Assembly (NCBI GenBank): GCA_023410875.1
Contig: JAEYPH010000022.1
Span: 11,877-75,876, forward strand
From: Bacillota bacterium
GTDB lineage: Bacteria > Bacillota > Clostridia > Christensenellales > UMGS416
DNA length: 64,000 bases
Direction: 5' to 3'
Positions 6,601 to 14,437 of the stretch are shown in pieces (position 1 is the stretch's first letter; each line of letters starts with the position of its first letter). Under the pieces are notes generated by a model, which saw only the letters and a program-made list of their open reading frames with translations, had not been told where the DNA came from and ran no database searches. The position numbers and the translations under genes were made by a program.

Positions 6601-8768
6601 TGTGCGCTCGCTTTCTTGCCTGGCGACTCCATGACCGGATACACGATCCGCTCATGGAAAATGCCTACCAGCACTTTGCGGAATTCCGCGGTGATGATGC
6701 CCAGGTCCCGCAGCGTCAGGTCGCAGTCGTCGAACTGGCCATCCTCCAGCTTGATGTTGACGATGTGCTGCACGAACTCGTCCAGCTTCTCCGGGGAGTG
6801 GTCGGGCAGCGCCCGCGCGCCGGCCTCCACAGAGTCTGCCAGCATGATCAGCGCCGCTTCGCGGGTGTGGGGCTTGGGGCCGGGGTAACGGAAATCGTCC
6901 AACTGCACCTGTGTATCCGATGCTTCCTTGACCGCCTTGTGGTAGAAGTACATGACCGGCGTGGTGCCGTGGTGTTCCATGATGATGTCCTGCACGGCCT
7001 GGGGCAGGTTGTGCTTGATGGCCAACGCCAGCCCGTCGCGGGGGTGGCTGGTCAGGATGCGCTTGGAAAGCTCCGGCGTGATGGATTCATGGGGGCTCTC
7101 GGCTCCCAGCTGGTTTTCGGCGAAGAAGTAGGGCCGCTGCAGCTTGCCGATGTCGTGGTAATAGGCGGCGGCGCGGGTCATCAGCGCGTTTGCGCCGATG
7201 GCCTCGGCGGCACTCTCCGCCAGATTGCCCACGACAATGCTGTGGTGATAGGTGCCCGGCGCCTCCATGAGCAGCCGCTTGAGCAATGGGCTGTTGGGGT
7301 TGGCCAGTTCCAACAGCTTCATCGGCGTGACGACCTTGAAGAGCTGCTCCCACATGGGCAGCGTGCCAAGGCACAGCATCGCGGAGATCAGCCCGCCGCC
7401 CAGCGCGTAGCCGCAGTCGATCAGCGTACTCTGCCAGTCGGCGGCGGACATCAGGTTGACCGCCGCCACGACGACGGCCTGGGCCAGGCCGCCGGCCACC
7501 CCTGCCAGCATCAGCGTGGTGCGTTGGGGCGCGCGGCGGATGATGAACGCGGCCAGCACACCGCCGGCCAGGGAAGCCGCGGCAGCAGACAGCGCCGCCG
7601 AGGAAAAAGCGCCGGTGCTCTCGGAGCCGGCCAGCATGCCCGAGAGTATGGCCAAAGCGGCGTTCACCGTAAGCGCCAGCCGGTGGTTGAGCAGCACGGC
7701 CACCAGCAGCGTGCCCGAGGTTGCCATCAGGAAGTATTCATGCAGGCTGCGGGCCACACCCATGGCCGCCATGGTCAGCACGAGGATCAGGTGCAGCAGC
7801 AGCATCCGCCGGAAGCTGGAAAAAACCTCCTGCCTGAACATCAGCAGATACAGCCACACGATCATCAGCAGCATGCCGGTGAACAAGCCCACGCCCAGAT
7901 AGGTCAGCAGGTGCAGGCTGTTGTCGTCCAGATAACCCAGATCGCTGAGCATCTTCATCTGGGCTTCGGTGACGAGAAAGCCCTCCTGCACGATGATCCG
8001 GCGGGCTTGATAAACCTCGGGCACGACCTCATCGGCGGCCTGCTTGCGGGCCGCCTCGGTGGCTTCCGGGTCATAAATAAAGTTGGCCTTGAGATAGGTG
8101 GATACAAGATTCATGCCCAGCCGCTGCGCGCTCTCGTCAAAACGGTTCAGCGGGCTTATGATCTCCTGGTTGACCTGGGAGATCCGCTCCTGCAGGATCT
8201 CGGTCTTGATGCCGCTCTTGAGCGCTTGGGCGAGGAGATCGGATACCTTGGTCTGCAGGCTTTCCAGGCGCTTTGGGTCGGCCAGTATGATGTAGCGCAC
8301 GTCCTCGTCGGTGAAACTGCCGGGCAGCAGCCCGTGGCAGTTCTCCAGGAACACGGCGGTAAACTGCAAGTCACCGTTGGTGTCTCTGAAGGCCTGGCTG
8401 GGCAGGCTGCCATTGAGCTTGCCCAGTTCCGTGGCCCCCTGGTCCCGCACGGTCGCAATGGCATCGTAAGCCGCCTGCAAGCGAGACATCACGTCCACAG
8501 TCACCGTGTCGTCCTGGCGGTACTTCTGGGCCACATCGGCTGCGGCCGCCTGGCGTTTGCGCTCGGTCGTGATCGTATCCACGATGTCCCGGGGTGCGCG
8601 GATGGTCTCGCTGGCGATCTCGCCTACGTGAAAGACATGCTGCTGAGGCGTCACGCGCACCATCGCCACGGCGAAGATGCACAGCCAAGCCGCCAGGGCG
8701 ATGCTCAGGCGGGCGATTAGTTGCATACGGGTTATGGGAGCCTCATCGGGTTTTCCTTTGGATTTCAA
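6594..8768 (-). CDS. pgpH: 7TM-HD family phosphodiesterase (PgpH-like)
   Basis: 724 residues, typical of PgpH-type 7TMR-HD proteins that hydrolyse cyclic di-AMP. One membrane helix near residues 20-37 precedes a large extracytoplasmic domain (about 40-280). Several helices follow (about 285-470). The cytoplasmic HD domain then has ETSGTYHHS-type residues (MEAPGTYHHS) and the HDIG motif in AAYYHDIGKL. The start is a TTG at 8768 that overlaps the phoH stop as TTGA, with GAGGTG upstream. phoH-pgpH-ybeY order is conserved in Bacillota. c-di-AMP specificity is family knowledge and not shown here. Confidence 0.92.
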   Translation of the reverse strand: MKSKGKPDEAPITRMQLIARLSIALAAWLCIFAVAMVRVTPQQHVFHVGEIASETIRAPRDIVDTITTERKRQAAAADVAQKYRQDDTVTVDVMSRLQAAYDAIATVRDQGATELGKLNGSLPSQAFRDTNGDLQFTAVFLENCHGLLPGSFTDEDVRYIILADPKRLESLQTKVSDLLAQALKSGIKTEILQERISQVNQEIISPLNRFDESAQRLGMNLVSTYLKANFIYDPEATEAARKQAADEVVPEVYQARRIIVQEGFLVTEAQMKMLSDLGYLDDNSLHLLTYLGVGLFTGMLLMIVWLYLLMFRQEVFSSFRRMLLLHLILVLTMAAMGVARSLHEYFLMATSGTLLVAVLLNHRLALTVNAALAILSGMLAGSESTGAFSSAALSAAAASLAGGVLAAFIIRRAPQRTTLMLAGVAGGLAQAVVVAAVNLMSAADWQSTLIDCGYALGGGLISAMLCLGTLPMWEQLFKVVTPMKLLELANPNSPLLKRLLMEAPGTYHHSIVVGNLAESAAEAIGANALMTRAAAYYHDIGKLQRPYFFAENQLGAESPHESITPELSKRILTSHPRDGLALAIKHNLPQAVQDIIMEHHGTTPVMYFYHKAVKEASDTQVQLDDFRYPGPKPHTREAALIMLADSVEAGARALPDHSPEKLDEFVQHIVNIKLEDGQFDDCDLTLRDLGIITAEFRKVLVGIFHERIVYPVMESPGKKASAQW

Positions 8769-9757
8769 CGTTTGCGCACCTCGCGTTGCTGCTGCCGTTT
8801 GGAGTGGGCGTCGTAGGCGCGTATGATGCTCTGCACAAGCTCATGGCGCACGACGTCGCGGGCGGTCAGGTTCACGACGGCGATGTCTGGTACGTCGCGC
8901 AGCACGTCCACAGCGTCGGTCAAGCCGCTGCGCTTGCCCAGGGGCAGGTCGATCTGGGTTACGTCGCCATTGATGATCATCCTGGAGTTCTGTCCCAACC
9001 GGGTCAGGAACATCTTCATCTGTTCCACGGTCGTGTTCTGCGCTTCGTCCAGTATCACGAAGGCGGCGTTGAGCGTGCGCCCGCGCATATAGGCCATAGG
9101 CGCGACCTCAATGATGCCGCGCTCCAGCATGCGGGCATAGGCCTCGGTGCCGATCATCTCATAAAGCGCATCGTACAGCGGCCGCAGATAAGGGTCCACC
9201 TTGTTCTGCAGGTCTCCGGGCAAAAAGCCCAGCTTCTCCCCTGCCTCCACCGCCGGGCGCGTCAGCACGATGCGGGAGATCTCCTTGTTCTTGAGCGCGA
9301 CCACGGCCATGGCCATGGCCAGATAGGTCTTGCCCGTGCCCGCTGGGCCGATGCAGAATGTCATCGTGTTGGATCGTACGGCGTTGACGAACTTCTTCTG
9401 CCCCACGGTCTTGCACTTGATCTGCTTGCCCCGGTGCGTCACAATGAGCACATCGGTCATGATCTCGGTGATCAGGTTGGCGTTGCCCTCGCGGGCCAGC
9501 TCTATGGCATACCGAATGCGGCCCTTGTCGATGGCTTCCTTACGGCCGATCATGTCGTTGAGCTTGTCGATGACTTCGGCAGCCACCTCCACGCCCTGGG
9601 CCTGCCCGGCGATCAGCAGATCACTGTCCCGCGGGGAGATCGTGACTTCCAGCTCCGATTCCAGCGTCTTGAGATTCTCGTCGAAATTGCCAAACAGCGC
9701 GGCGACATCGTCCAGAGAGCCCATGCGGATGCGCCGTTCCACCCGTTCTTCCGTCAA
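8765..9757 (-). CDS. phoH: PhoH family ATPase
   Basis: 330 residues, the usual size of PhoH-like (PhoL/YbeZ) proteins, which are predicted RNA-associated ATPases working with YbeY. An N-terminal KH-like part (about 15-80) is followed by the ATPase core with Walker A GPAGTGKT (near 138-145) and a Walker B region (ILDEAQN). The start is TTG at 9757 with GGAGG 8 bp upstream. The gene lies 24 bp after yqfD and overlaps pgpH. Confidence 0.94.
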   Translation of the reverse strand: MTEERVERRIRMGSLDDVAALFGNFDENLKTLESELEVTISPRDSDLLIAGQAQGVEVAAEVIDKLNDMIGRKEAIDKGRIRYAIELAREGNANLITEIMTDVLIVTHRGKQIKCKTVGQKKFVNAVRSNTMTFCIGPAGTGKTYLAMAMAVVALKNKEISRIVLTRPAVEAGEKLGFLPGDLQNKVDPYLRPLYDALYEMIGTEAYARMLERGIIEVAPMAYMRGRTLNAAFVILDEAQNTTVEQMKMFLTRLGQNSRMIINGDVTQIDLPLGKRSGLTDAVDVLRDVPDIAVVNLTARDVVRHELVQSIIRAYDAHSKRQQQREVRKR

Positions 9758-9781
9758 AAAAGTTCCTCCATCTTCCTTTGT

Positions 9782-10963
9782 TCAGCGCGCCGGCGCCTCG
9801 CAGGCGATATTCTCCAGTATTTCTATGAACAGCCTTGCTGAAACCTTATCCTGGGTGCTTTCCACGAGAAAGCGCTGGTCCACGACCTGCGCATCGGGCA
9901 AAAGCTGCGCCTGGGCTTCCTGCTCGGCCTGGTCCATGGCTTCCTGTTTTGCCAGTTCCGCGTTACGAGGCTCGCGGGATCGGCGCACCTCTTCGTAGCG
10001 CGTCACGACCAGCCGGGGCCCTTTGGCTCCCATGCCCAGCAGCGGCCGCTCGGTCACGGTCACCTCATAGTCCTCAAAGGGCGGCTCGCCGCCGGCATCC
10101 AGCGCCAGCGAATATCCACCGAAATCCACACGCCGCGTCTGGGCGAACACGCCGGTGGGTTCCACGATCTCGTTGAACAGCGGCGCGGAACCCCTGCCCT
10201 CGGCCCACACGCTGGCATACACATCAGCCCGGGCGTGCACGGCATGCACGCCGTCGATCCACTGCTCCAGAGAGCTCACCAGCACCTGACCCCTGCGCAC
10301 GACGTTTTCCACCGTGACCAGAGGCTGCCCCGCGTATACTACCACGCGGCGTACCACGGCGTCCCGGGCGGCTACGATGTCGCAGGGGGTGTCGCTGTCC
10401 AGCAGCTTGGGCGGCATCTGTGCCGGCACGACCTCCACATTGGCCACGACGCCATGAACACGGATGGCCACAAAGGACAACTCCGGCATCTGCAGCAGCA
10501 TCTGCCGCTCGGCCTCGTGCAGGTTCAGCTCGCTCTTGCTGGCGCCGGGGCGCACACCGTAATGGGCTGCAGCCTCCAGCACTTGCTGCTCCAGCGCCGG
10601 CTCTTCGCAGCCGAGCACCCGCACCTGCAGCACAAAGGCGTTGATCAACGCCAGTGCCGCCATGCACAGCACCAGCCCCACGGAGAACACCGCGCGCTGC
10701 AGCGCCATGGCCCACAGCTTGGGCACCCCGCCGGAAGACAGCGCCGCCACCCGCAGCGGGCGGTTGCGCGCCAGACGGCACAGCCTGCGATAGTCCGCAT
10801 AGTTGACCTGTGCGGTCAGGCGGCTGTAGGCCAGGCGGGAGACATCGTTCAAGACAATGCCCTGTGCCGCCGCATCGCTTAGGAACGCCAGCAGCTTGAG
10901 CCCTTCCACGCTGATTCTAACATACCCGGTGGCAAAATGCCATATCCACGCGCCCACCGTCAA
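9782..10963 (-). CDS. yqfD: Sporulation membrane protein YqfD
   Basis: 393 residues, the normal length for YqfD, needed at an engulfment-stage step in Bacillus. An N-terminal cytoplasmic part is followed by a membrane helix at about 91-112 (VFSVGLVLCMAALALINAFVL) and a long extracytoplasmic region with POTRA-like features (HYGVRPGASKSELN). The last 60 residues are charged and Gln-rich. The start overlaps the end of yqfC by 4 bp. The pair yqfC-yqfD upstream of phoH is conserved in endospore formers. Confidence 0.93.
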   Translation of the reverse strand: MTVGAWIWHFATGYVRISVEGLKLLAFLSDAAAQGIVLNDVSRLAYSRLTAQVNYADYRRLCRLARNRPLRVAALSSGGVPKLWAMALQRAVFSVGLVLCMAALALINAFVLQVRVLGCEEPALEQQVLEAAAHYGVRPGASKSELNLHEAERQMLLQMPELSFVAIRVHGVVANVEVVPAQMPPKLLDSDTPCDIVAARDAVVRRVVVYAGQPLVTVENVVRRGQVLVSSLEQWIDGVHAVHARADVYASVWAEGRGSAPLFNEIVEPTGVFAQTRRVDFGGYSLALDAGGEPPFEDYEVTVTERPLLGMGAKGPRLVVTRYEEVRRSREPRNAELAKQEAMDQAEQEAQAQLLPDAQVVDQRFLVESTQDKVSARLFIEILENIACEAPAR

Positions 10964-11232
10964 CCCCCCAAAGCCGACACCGTGACCGACTGTATGCAGC
11001 CCGTGATCAGGATGTCGTCACGGCCCATGGAGCCCACCCGCAGCCCTTCGCCCAGCACGAGCACGCTGCCACGGGCTGCGCGGATGCGCACGTGGGTGCT
11101 GTCGAACTCGGCAATCCCCTTGTGGTTTTCCACGAGCAGGCGCTCGCTGCCGGTCAAATGCAGCAGCGGCAAATTGAGCATGATGTCCTGCTGGAGCTCC
11201 AGCGCATTGGCCAGCTTCTTCTTGAATCCCAT
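10960..11232 (-). CDS. yqfC: Sporulation protein YqfC
   Basis: 90 residues of the YabP/YqfC family, small beta-rich proteins made in the mother cell during sporulation. The pattern LHLTGSERLLVENHKGIAEF followed by VRIRAARGSVLVLGEGL is typical. ATG at 11232 follows CGGGGGAA. It is the first gene of the operon, and the region upstream contains nested inverted repeats and a possible sigma-E-like promoter. Confidence 0.92.
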   Translation of the reverse strand: MGFKKKLANALELQQDIMLNLPLLHLTGSERLLVENHKGIAEFDSTHVRIRAARGSVLVLGEGLRVGSMGRDDILITGCIQSVTVSALGG

Positions 11233-11255
11233 GGCTTCCCCCGTGACCTGCTGTT

Positions 11256-11385
11256 TATATATATGTCTTGGGGAGATAAAAAAGATGCCGTTTGTGGCTG
11301 GCAGGCGTAGACGTCAGGATACACTGCGATAAAGGTTCGCGCTGAGCGGAACCTGCCAGCCAGCTGTTCCTTTTTCATATATATG
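11256..11385. repeat. Nested inverted repeats upstream of yqfC, with possible sporulation promoter
   Basis: An outer AT arm pair (11256-11265 and 11376-11385) encloses a perfect 11-bp inverted repeat, TGGCTGGCAGG at 11295-11305 and its complement at 11352-11362. That in turn encloses a GGTTC/GAACC hairpin. On the minus strand GCATCTT (11288-11282) and CATATATA (11265-11258) are 16 bp apart, which loosely resembles a sigma-E promoter; the spacing is slightly long. A minus-strand open frame crosses this block and runs into yqfC out of phase; it was not called as a gene. Confidence 0.45.
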
Positions 11386-11410
11386 AGCGATGGGTGGAAT
11401 GTTTCTCTAG

Positions 11411-11467
11411 GGAAACGCTGAATAAAAGACCAAGCAAGGCGGATGCCAGGCTTTATTCAGCGCTTCC
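11411..11467 (-). terminator. Long hairpin at the end of the GGDEF/HD-GYP gene
   Basis: Sixteen-base arms (11411-11426 and 11452-11467) pair with a single A/C mismatch, a G-U wobble on the other strand. The 3' arm as read in the gene contains TTTTATT. The stem includes the stop codon of the gene ending at 11457. There is no separate U-run after the stem, so termination is probable rather than certain. Confidence 0.5.
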
Positions 11468-13133
11468 CATAGACAGGCTTTCTGCTGATCACCATTTTGA
11501 TAAAGGCCGGAACCAGAACAGGATCAAACTGGGTTCCCGCTTTGAGGTGAAGCTCATTGCGCGCTTCGTCCACGCTCACGGCGCGCTTGTAGGGCTGGTC
11601 ATGGGTCATCACGTCAAAGGCGTCCAAAATGGATATGATACGCGATAGAAGCGGGATCTCCTCGTCTTTGAGCCCCAGCGGATAGCCCTGGCCATTCCAC
11701 CATTCGTGGTGATACAAAATGATATCGGCGAGGTTGGCGAATTCGCCGGACGCGTGGGCGATGCGATAGCCGATTTCCACATGCTTTTTCATCGCGGACC
11801 ATTCCGCTTCATCCAGAGGAGTCTCCTTCAGAACGATGCTTTCCTGAATACCAATTTTGCCGATGTCATGCAAATCGATGGCCTGAACGAGGTTGTTCAG
11901 GTTTTCTTTGGGTAACCGAAGCGCCTGGGCAAATTCTCCGGCAAGAGCTTTCAGCCTTTCATTGTGCTCCCGGGCCTCATACCCTTTCTTCTGCAGCAGT
12001 TTACCAAGAGTTTCGGCGATAGAGCGCCTGGCTTCTTTGCCTTCCACAATCTTGGTTTCATACATGATATCCTCGGCTTCTTTCAAGACCATGGTCAAAT
12101 CCGCTTTGAGATCAGTTTTGGTGGCCACGCCCAGGGATATGCTCAGAAGTATGTCCGCTTCCTGAAAGCTTCTGCATGCCGTGTTGATCTCGTTTCTGAT
12201 CGCGAGAGCGGTCTCCTTGTCCGTTTTGGGCAGAATGATCGCAAACTCATCGCCGCCCCACCTTGCAACAACATCGTTGCGGCGGCTGGATTGCCGTATG
12301 ATACCGGCCATCCTTTTGAGCCAGTTGTCCCCTTCCTGGTGGCCAAAAACATCATTGACGAATTTGAGGCCGTTCATGTCGCCCACGATCACCGAAACCG
12401 GCAGGCAGTCCTCGTCGTCGGCCATCTGCTGTATCGTCTTGTCAAAGTATGCCTTGTTGTACAATCCGGTCAACTCGTCGTGATAGGTCAGGTACTTGAT
12501 GTGCGCCAATCCCCGCTCGATCTCGTCCTTCTGCTCCTTGAAGAAAAGCTGAATCAGCCCGATGGCGTTGAGAATCAGGATCAGCTGCGAAACGTAATAA
12601 GGCGCCATCTGGGGCATCTGCAGGATGTAGGAAAAAAACAGCGTGTTGGCCACCCAGGCGATGTTCAGCAGCCCCAGAATGAAGGCGAGCTTCCCAAACC
12701 GCTTGGCAGCCCCGATCATGGCCGTGCCCGTCCACACGGCCAGCGCAAAGGCGGACAGGTTGGTATACTGGATCAGGTGAAGGTCCGATCGATCCAGGAT
12801 GTACAGCATAACGAAGGCGATCAGCCAGGCAAACCCTGCGCCAAAAACATACGCTCTTTTTATTTTCGTTTTCAGGAACCGGAAAACGCCCCACGAGATC
12901 AGAAAATTGGCACAGAAATAAGAACACAGACTGGTGGATAAAATCCAGCGATTCTGCCGCAACAGGTCTGGGAAAAAGGCGTCCAGCGCGTAGTTTAAAC
13001 CGATAAAGAGCCAGCCAACAAACCACAGGGCAAGGAAAAGTCTGCGTTGATGCAGGAAGATGTAGACATACAGCATCAACAATACCGAAATGGCGCCCAG
13101 CGAAGCAAACAGCAGTATCGCGGAAGGTTGCAT
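11457..13133 (-). CDS. Membrane GGDEF plus HD-GYP protein (cyclic-di-GMP-type signalling)
   Basis: 558 residues. The N-terminal 190 residues form about six to seven membrane helices. The GGDEF domain (about 210-365) has an intact RWGGDEFAIILP active loop. The C-terminal HD-GYP domain (about 375-550) has LHDIGKIG and HHEWWNGQGYPLGL, so both the cyclase and the phosphodiesterase signatures look intact. One protein could make and break cyclic di-GMP, with one activity perhaps regulatory. It is transcribed alone. The membrane part may sense an unknown signal. No promoter with good spacing was found, though an 8-bp inverted repeat flanks the AT-rich upstream region (13151-13200). Confidence 0.92.
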   Translation of the reverse strand: MQPSAILLFASLGAISVLLMLYVYIFLHQRRLFLALWFVGWLFIGLNYALDAFFPDLLRQNRWILSTSLCSYFCANFLISWGVFRFLKTKIKRAYVFGAGFAWLIAFVMLYILDRSDLHLIQYTNLSAFALAVWTGTAMIGAAKRFGKLAFILGLLNIAWVANTLFFSYILQMPQMAPYYVSQLILILNAIGLIQLFFKEQKDEIERGLAHIKYLTYHDELTGLYNKAYFDKTIQQMADDEDCLPVSVIVGDMNGLKFVNDVFGHQEGDNWLKRMAGIIRQSSRRNDVVARWGGDEFAIILPKTDKETALAIRNEINTACRSFQEADILLSISLGVATKTDLKADLTMVLKEAEDIMYETKIVEGKEARRSIAETLGKLLQKKGYEAREHNERLKALAGEFAQALRLPKENLNNLVQAIDLHDIGKIGIQESIVLKETPLDEAEWSAMKKHVEIGYRIAHASGEFANLADIILYHHEWWNGQGYPLGLKDEEIPLLSRIISILDAFDVMTHDQPYKRAVSVDEARNELHLKAGTQFDPVLVPAFIKMVISRKPVYGKR

Positions 13134-13271
13134 AGCGGCTCCCCATAAAAAGGCTGGCGGAATAAATTAATTCTACCAAATATTGACATAAATCGCCAGC
13201 CCATATTCTTATATTCTCAATGGTGAGACTGCGAAAAAGAGCGCTCCGGAATGGACGCCTGAGAAATGTCG

Positions 13272-13302
13272 GCGAGCGCCTGCCAAACCGGCAAGCGCTC
13301 GC
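13272..13302 (-). terminator. Stem-loop after the DUF975 gene
   Basis: A long GC stem (GCGAGCGCTTGCC pairing with GGCAGGCGCTCGC as read on the minus strand, with one bulge-like mismatch) lies 25 bp past the stop of the gene at 13328. The following U-run is short, so efficiency is uncertain. Confidence 0.5.
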
Positions 13303-13327
13303 TTGTTGCTGATTGAATATGATCCTG

Positions 13328-14143
13328 CTACACCAGCGGCTGTGAAGCCGGCAGGATGCCTTTTTCGATGGCCGCGGCCTTGATGTCGCGATAAGCGATG
13401 GCGAGCATGGCGAAGGCCAACGGGCTCACAAACAGCACCTCAATGGCGATCTGGCCAACGAACACCAGGCACACGCCGAGCAGGGACAGTATGGCGAATG
13501 CCACACAAATGAGGTCCAGCAAAAACAGCCTGCCCTTGTACCCCTGTGTCATTTCCATGGACTTGCGCAGCGCGTCGCGCACGGGCATGTCCGGATATTC
13601 CAGCACCAGATAGGGCGCCAGGCGATAGCTGTAGCCCTTGACGATGCCGGGCACGATGAACAGCAGCGACCACAGCGACGTCCACAATGTCATCCACGCA
13701 ACAATGCCCACATAGCGCTTCCAGTTGCGGGCGAAGTTCTTCCACACAGGCTCAAAGCGAGGCTTGCCGCCATCCAGCAGCTGCAGTGTGGCGTTGTTGG
13801 CGCCGATGGCCGCGGCACCCTGGGCGATGGACACGACGATCGACACCGTGATGAGCACCAGATAGAGCGCGCTGAACACGCCCACGGCGGGCACCACGGC
13901 CCGCAGGATCTGCTCCATGTCCCCGTATCCATAGTAGCCACCCTGTCTGGTCATACTTTCGATCATGGGGCCCAGGAATACGCTGAAGAACTGGAATGGC
14001 GCGGTGAACACGGACATGACGATGCCCAGCGCCATCTGCACACCATACATGATCAGCGCGATGATCCACAGCGCCTTGTATTCCCGCTTGATCAGATCAA
14101 AAGCCTCGGAAAACACGACGCCGGCTGTTTTTCTACCTCCCAT
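13328..14143 (-). CDS. DUF975-like integral membrane protein
   Basis: 271 residues with about six membrane helices. The block SLLFIVPGIVKGYSYRLAPYLVLEYPDMPVRDALRKSMEMTQGYKGRLF (split across about 160-212) is the signature of the DUF975 family, membrane proteins of unknown function. An insertion of Gly/Tyr/Gln residues (QGGYYGYGDMEQ) lies between helices 2 and 3. It is a single gene divergent from the GH3 locus, with AGGAGGAAAC before its ATG. No function can be assigned. Confidence 0.8.
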   Translation of the reverse strand: MGGRKTAGVVFSEAFDLIKREYKALWIIALIMYGVQMALGIVMSVFTAPFQFFSVFLGPMIESMTRQGGYYGYGDMEQILRAVVPAVGVFSALYLVLITVSIVVSIAQGAAAIGANNATLQLLDGGKPRFEPVWKNFARNWKRYVGIVAWMTLWTSLWSLLFIVPGIVKGYSYRLAPYLVLEYPDMPVRDALRKSMEMTQGYKGRLFLLDLICVAFAILSLLGVCLVFVGQIAIEVLFVSPLAFAMLAIAYRDIKAAAIEKGILPASQPLV

Positions 14144-14287
14144 ATAGTTTCCTCCTCTTCCTTTATTATGGTTCTATCATATCCTATCCATGGGTGTGCC
14201 AGCAAGAGAACCTGCCCCAATTCCCATATTCCTTTGTTAAAATCTACACAAACGCTGCCGAAAGCGCACAAACCCTGCTTTGAGCGC

Positions 14288-14316
14288 TTGCCAACCGCCG
14301 GATAAGCGGCTATATT
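14288..14316 (+). promoter_or_regulatory. Promoter of the GH3 gene
   Basis: TTGCCA (14288-14293) and TATATT (14311-14316) are 17 bp apart. The spacer contains a CCGC/GCGG inverted repeat. Transcription would begin near 14323, leaving a leader of about 115 nt that contains the 42-bp tandem repeat. Confidence 0.6.
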
Positions 14317-14348
14317 GTGGAAGTAACATCCATGCGAACCAGACTGTC

Positions 14349-14427
14349 CGCAGACTGCGTCTGCTGCTCGCCTATGCAACCGAGGCTGGTCGCAGACTGC
14401 GTCTGCTGCTCGCCTATGCAACCGAGG
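14349..14427 (+). repeat. 42-bp tandem repeat in the GH3 leader
   Basis: Two identical 37-bp copies (14349-14385 and 14391-14427) repeat with a 42-bp period. Each begins with a GCAGAC-TGC-GTCTGC hairpin and ends in ACCGAGG. In the second copy that end forms part of the Shine-Dalgarno site GAGGAGG for the ATG at 14438. Copy number could therefore affect leader structure and translation. Confidence 0.85.
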
Positions 14428-14437
14428 AGGAATCACC

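Noticed and set aside
6600..8720. 706-codon plus-strand open frame
   Set aside because: Lies exactly opposite the pgpH-like gene, with composition typical of antisense GC-rich coding sequence and no ribosome site.
11154..11378. 74-codon minus-strand frame MKKEQLAGRF overlapping yqfC
   Set aside because: It overlaps yqfC out of phase and is made of the inverted-repeat region; no family pattern or conserved ribosome-site context.
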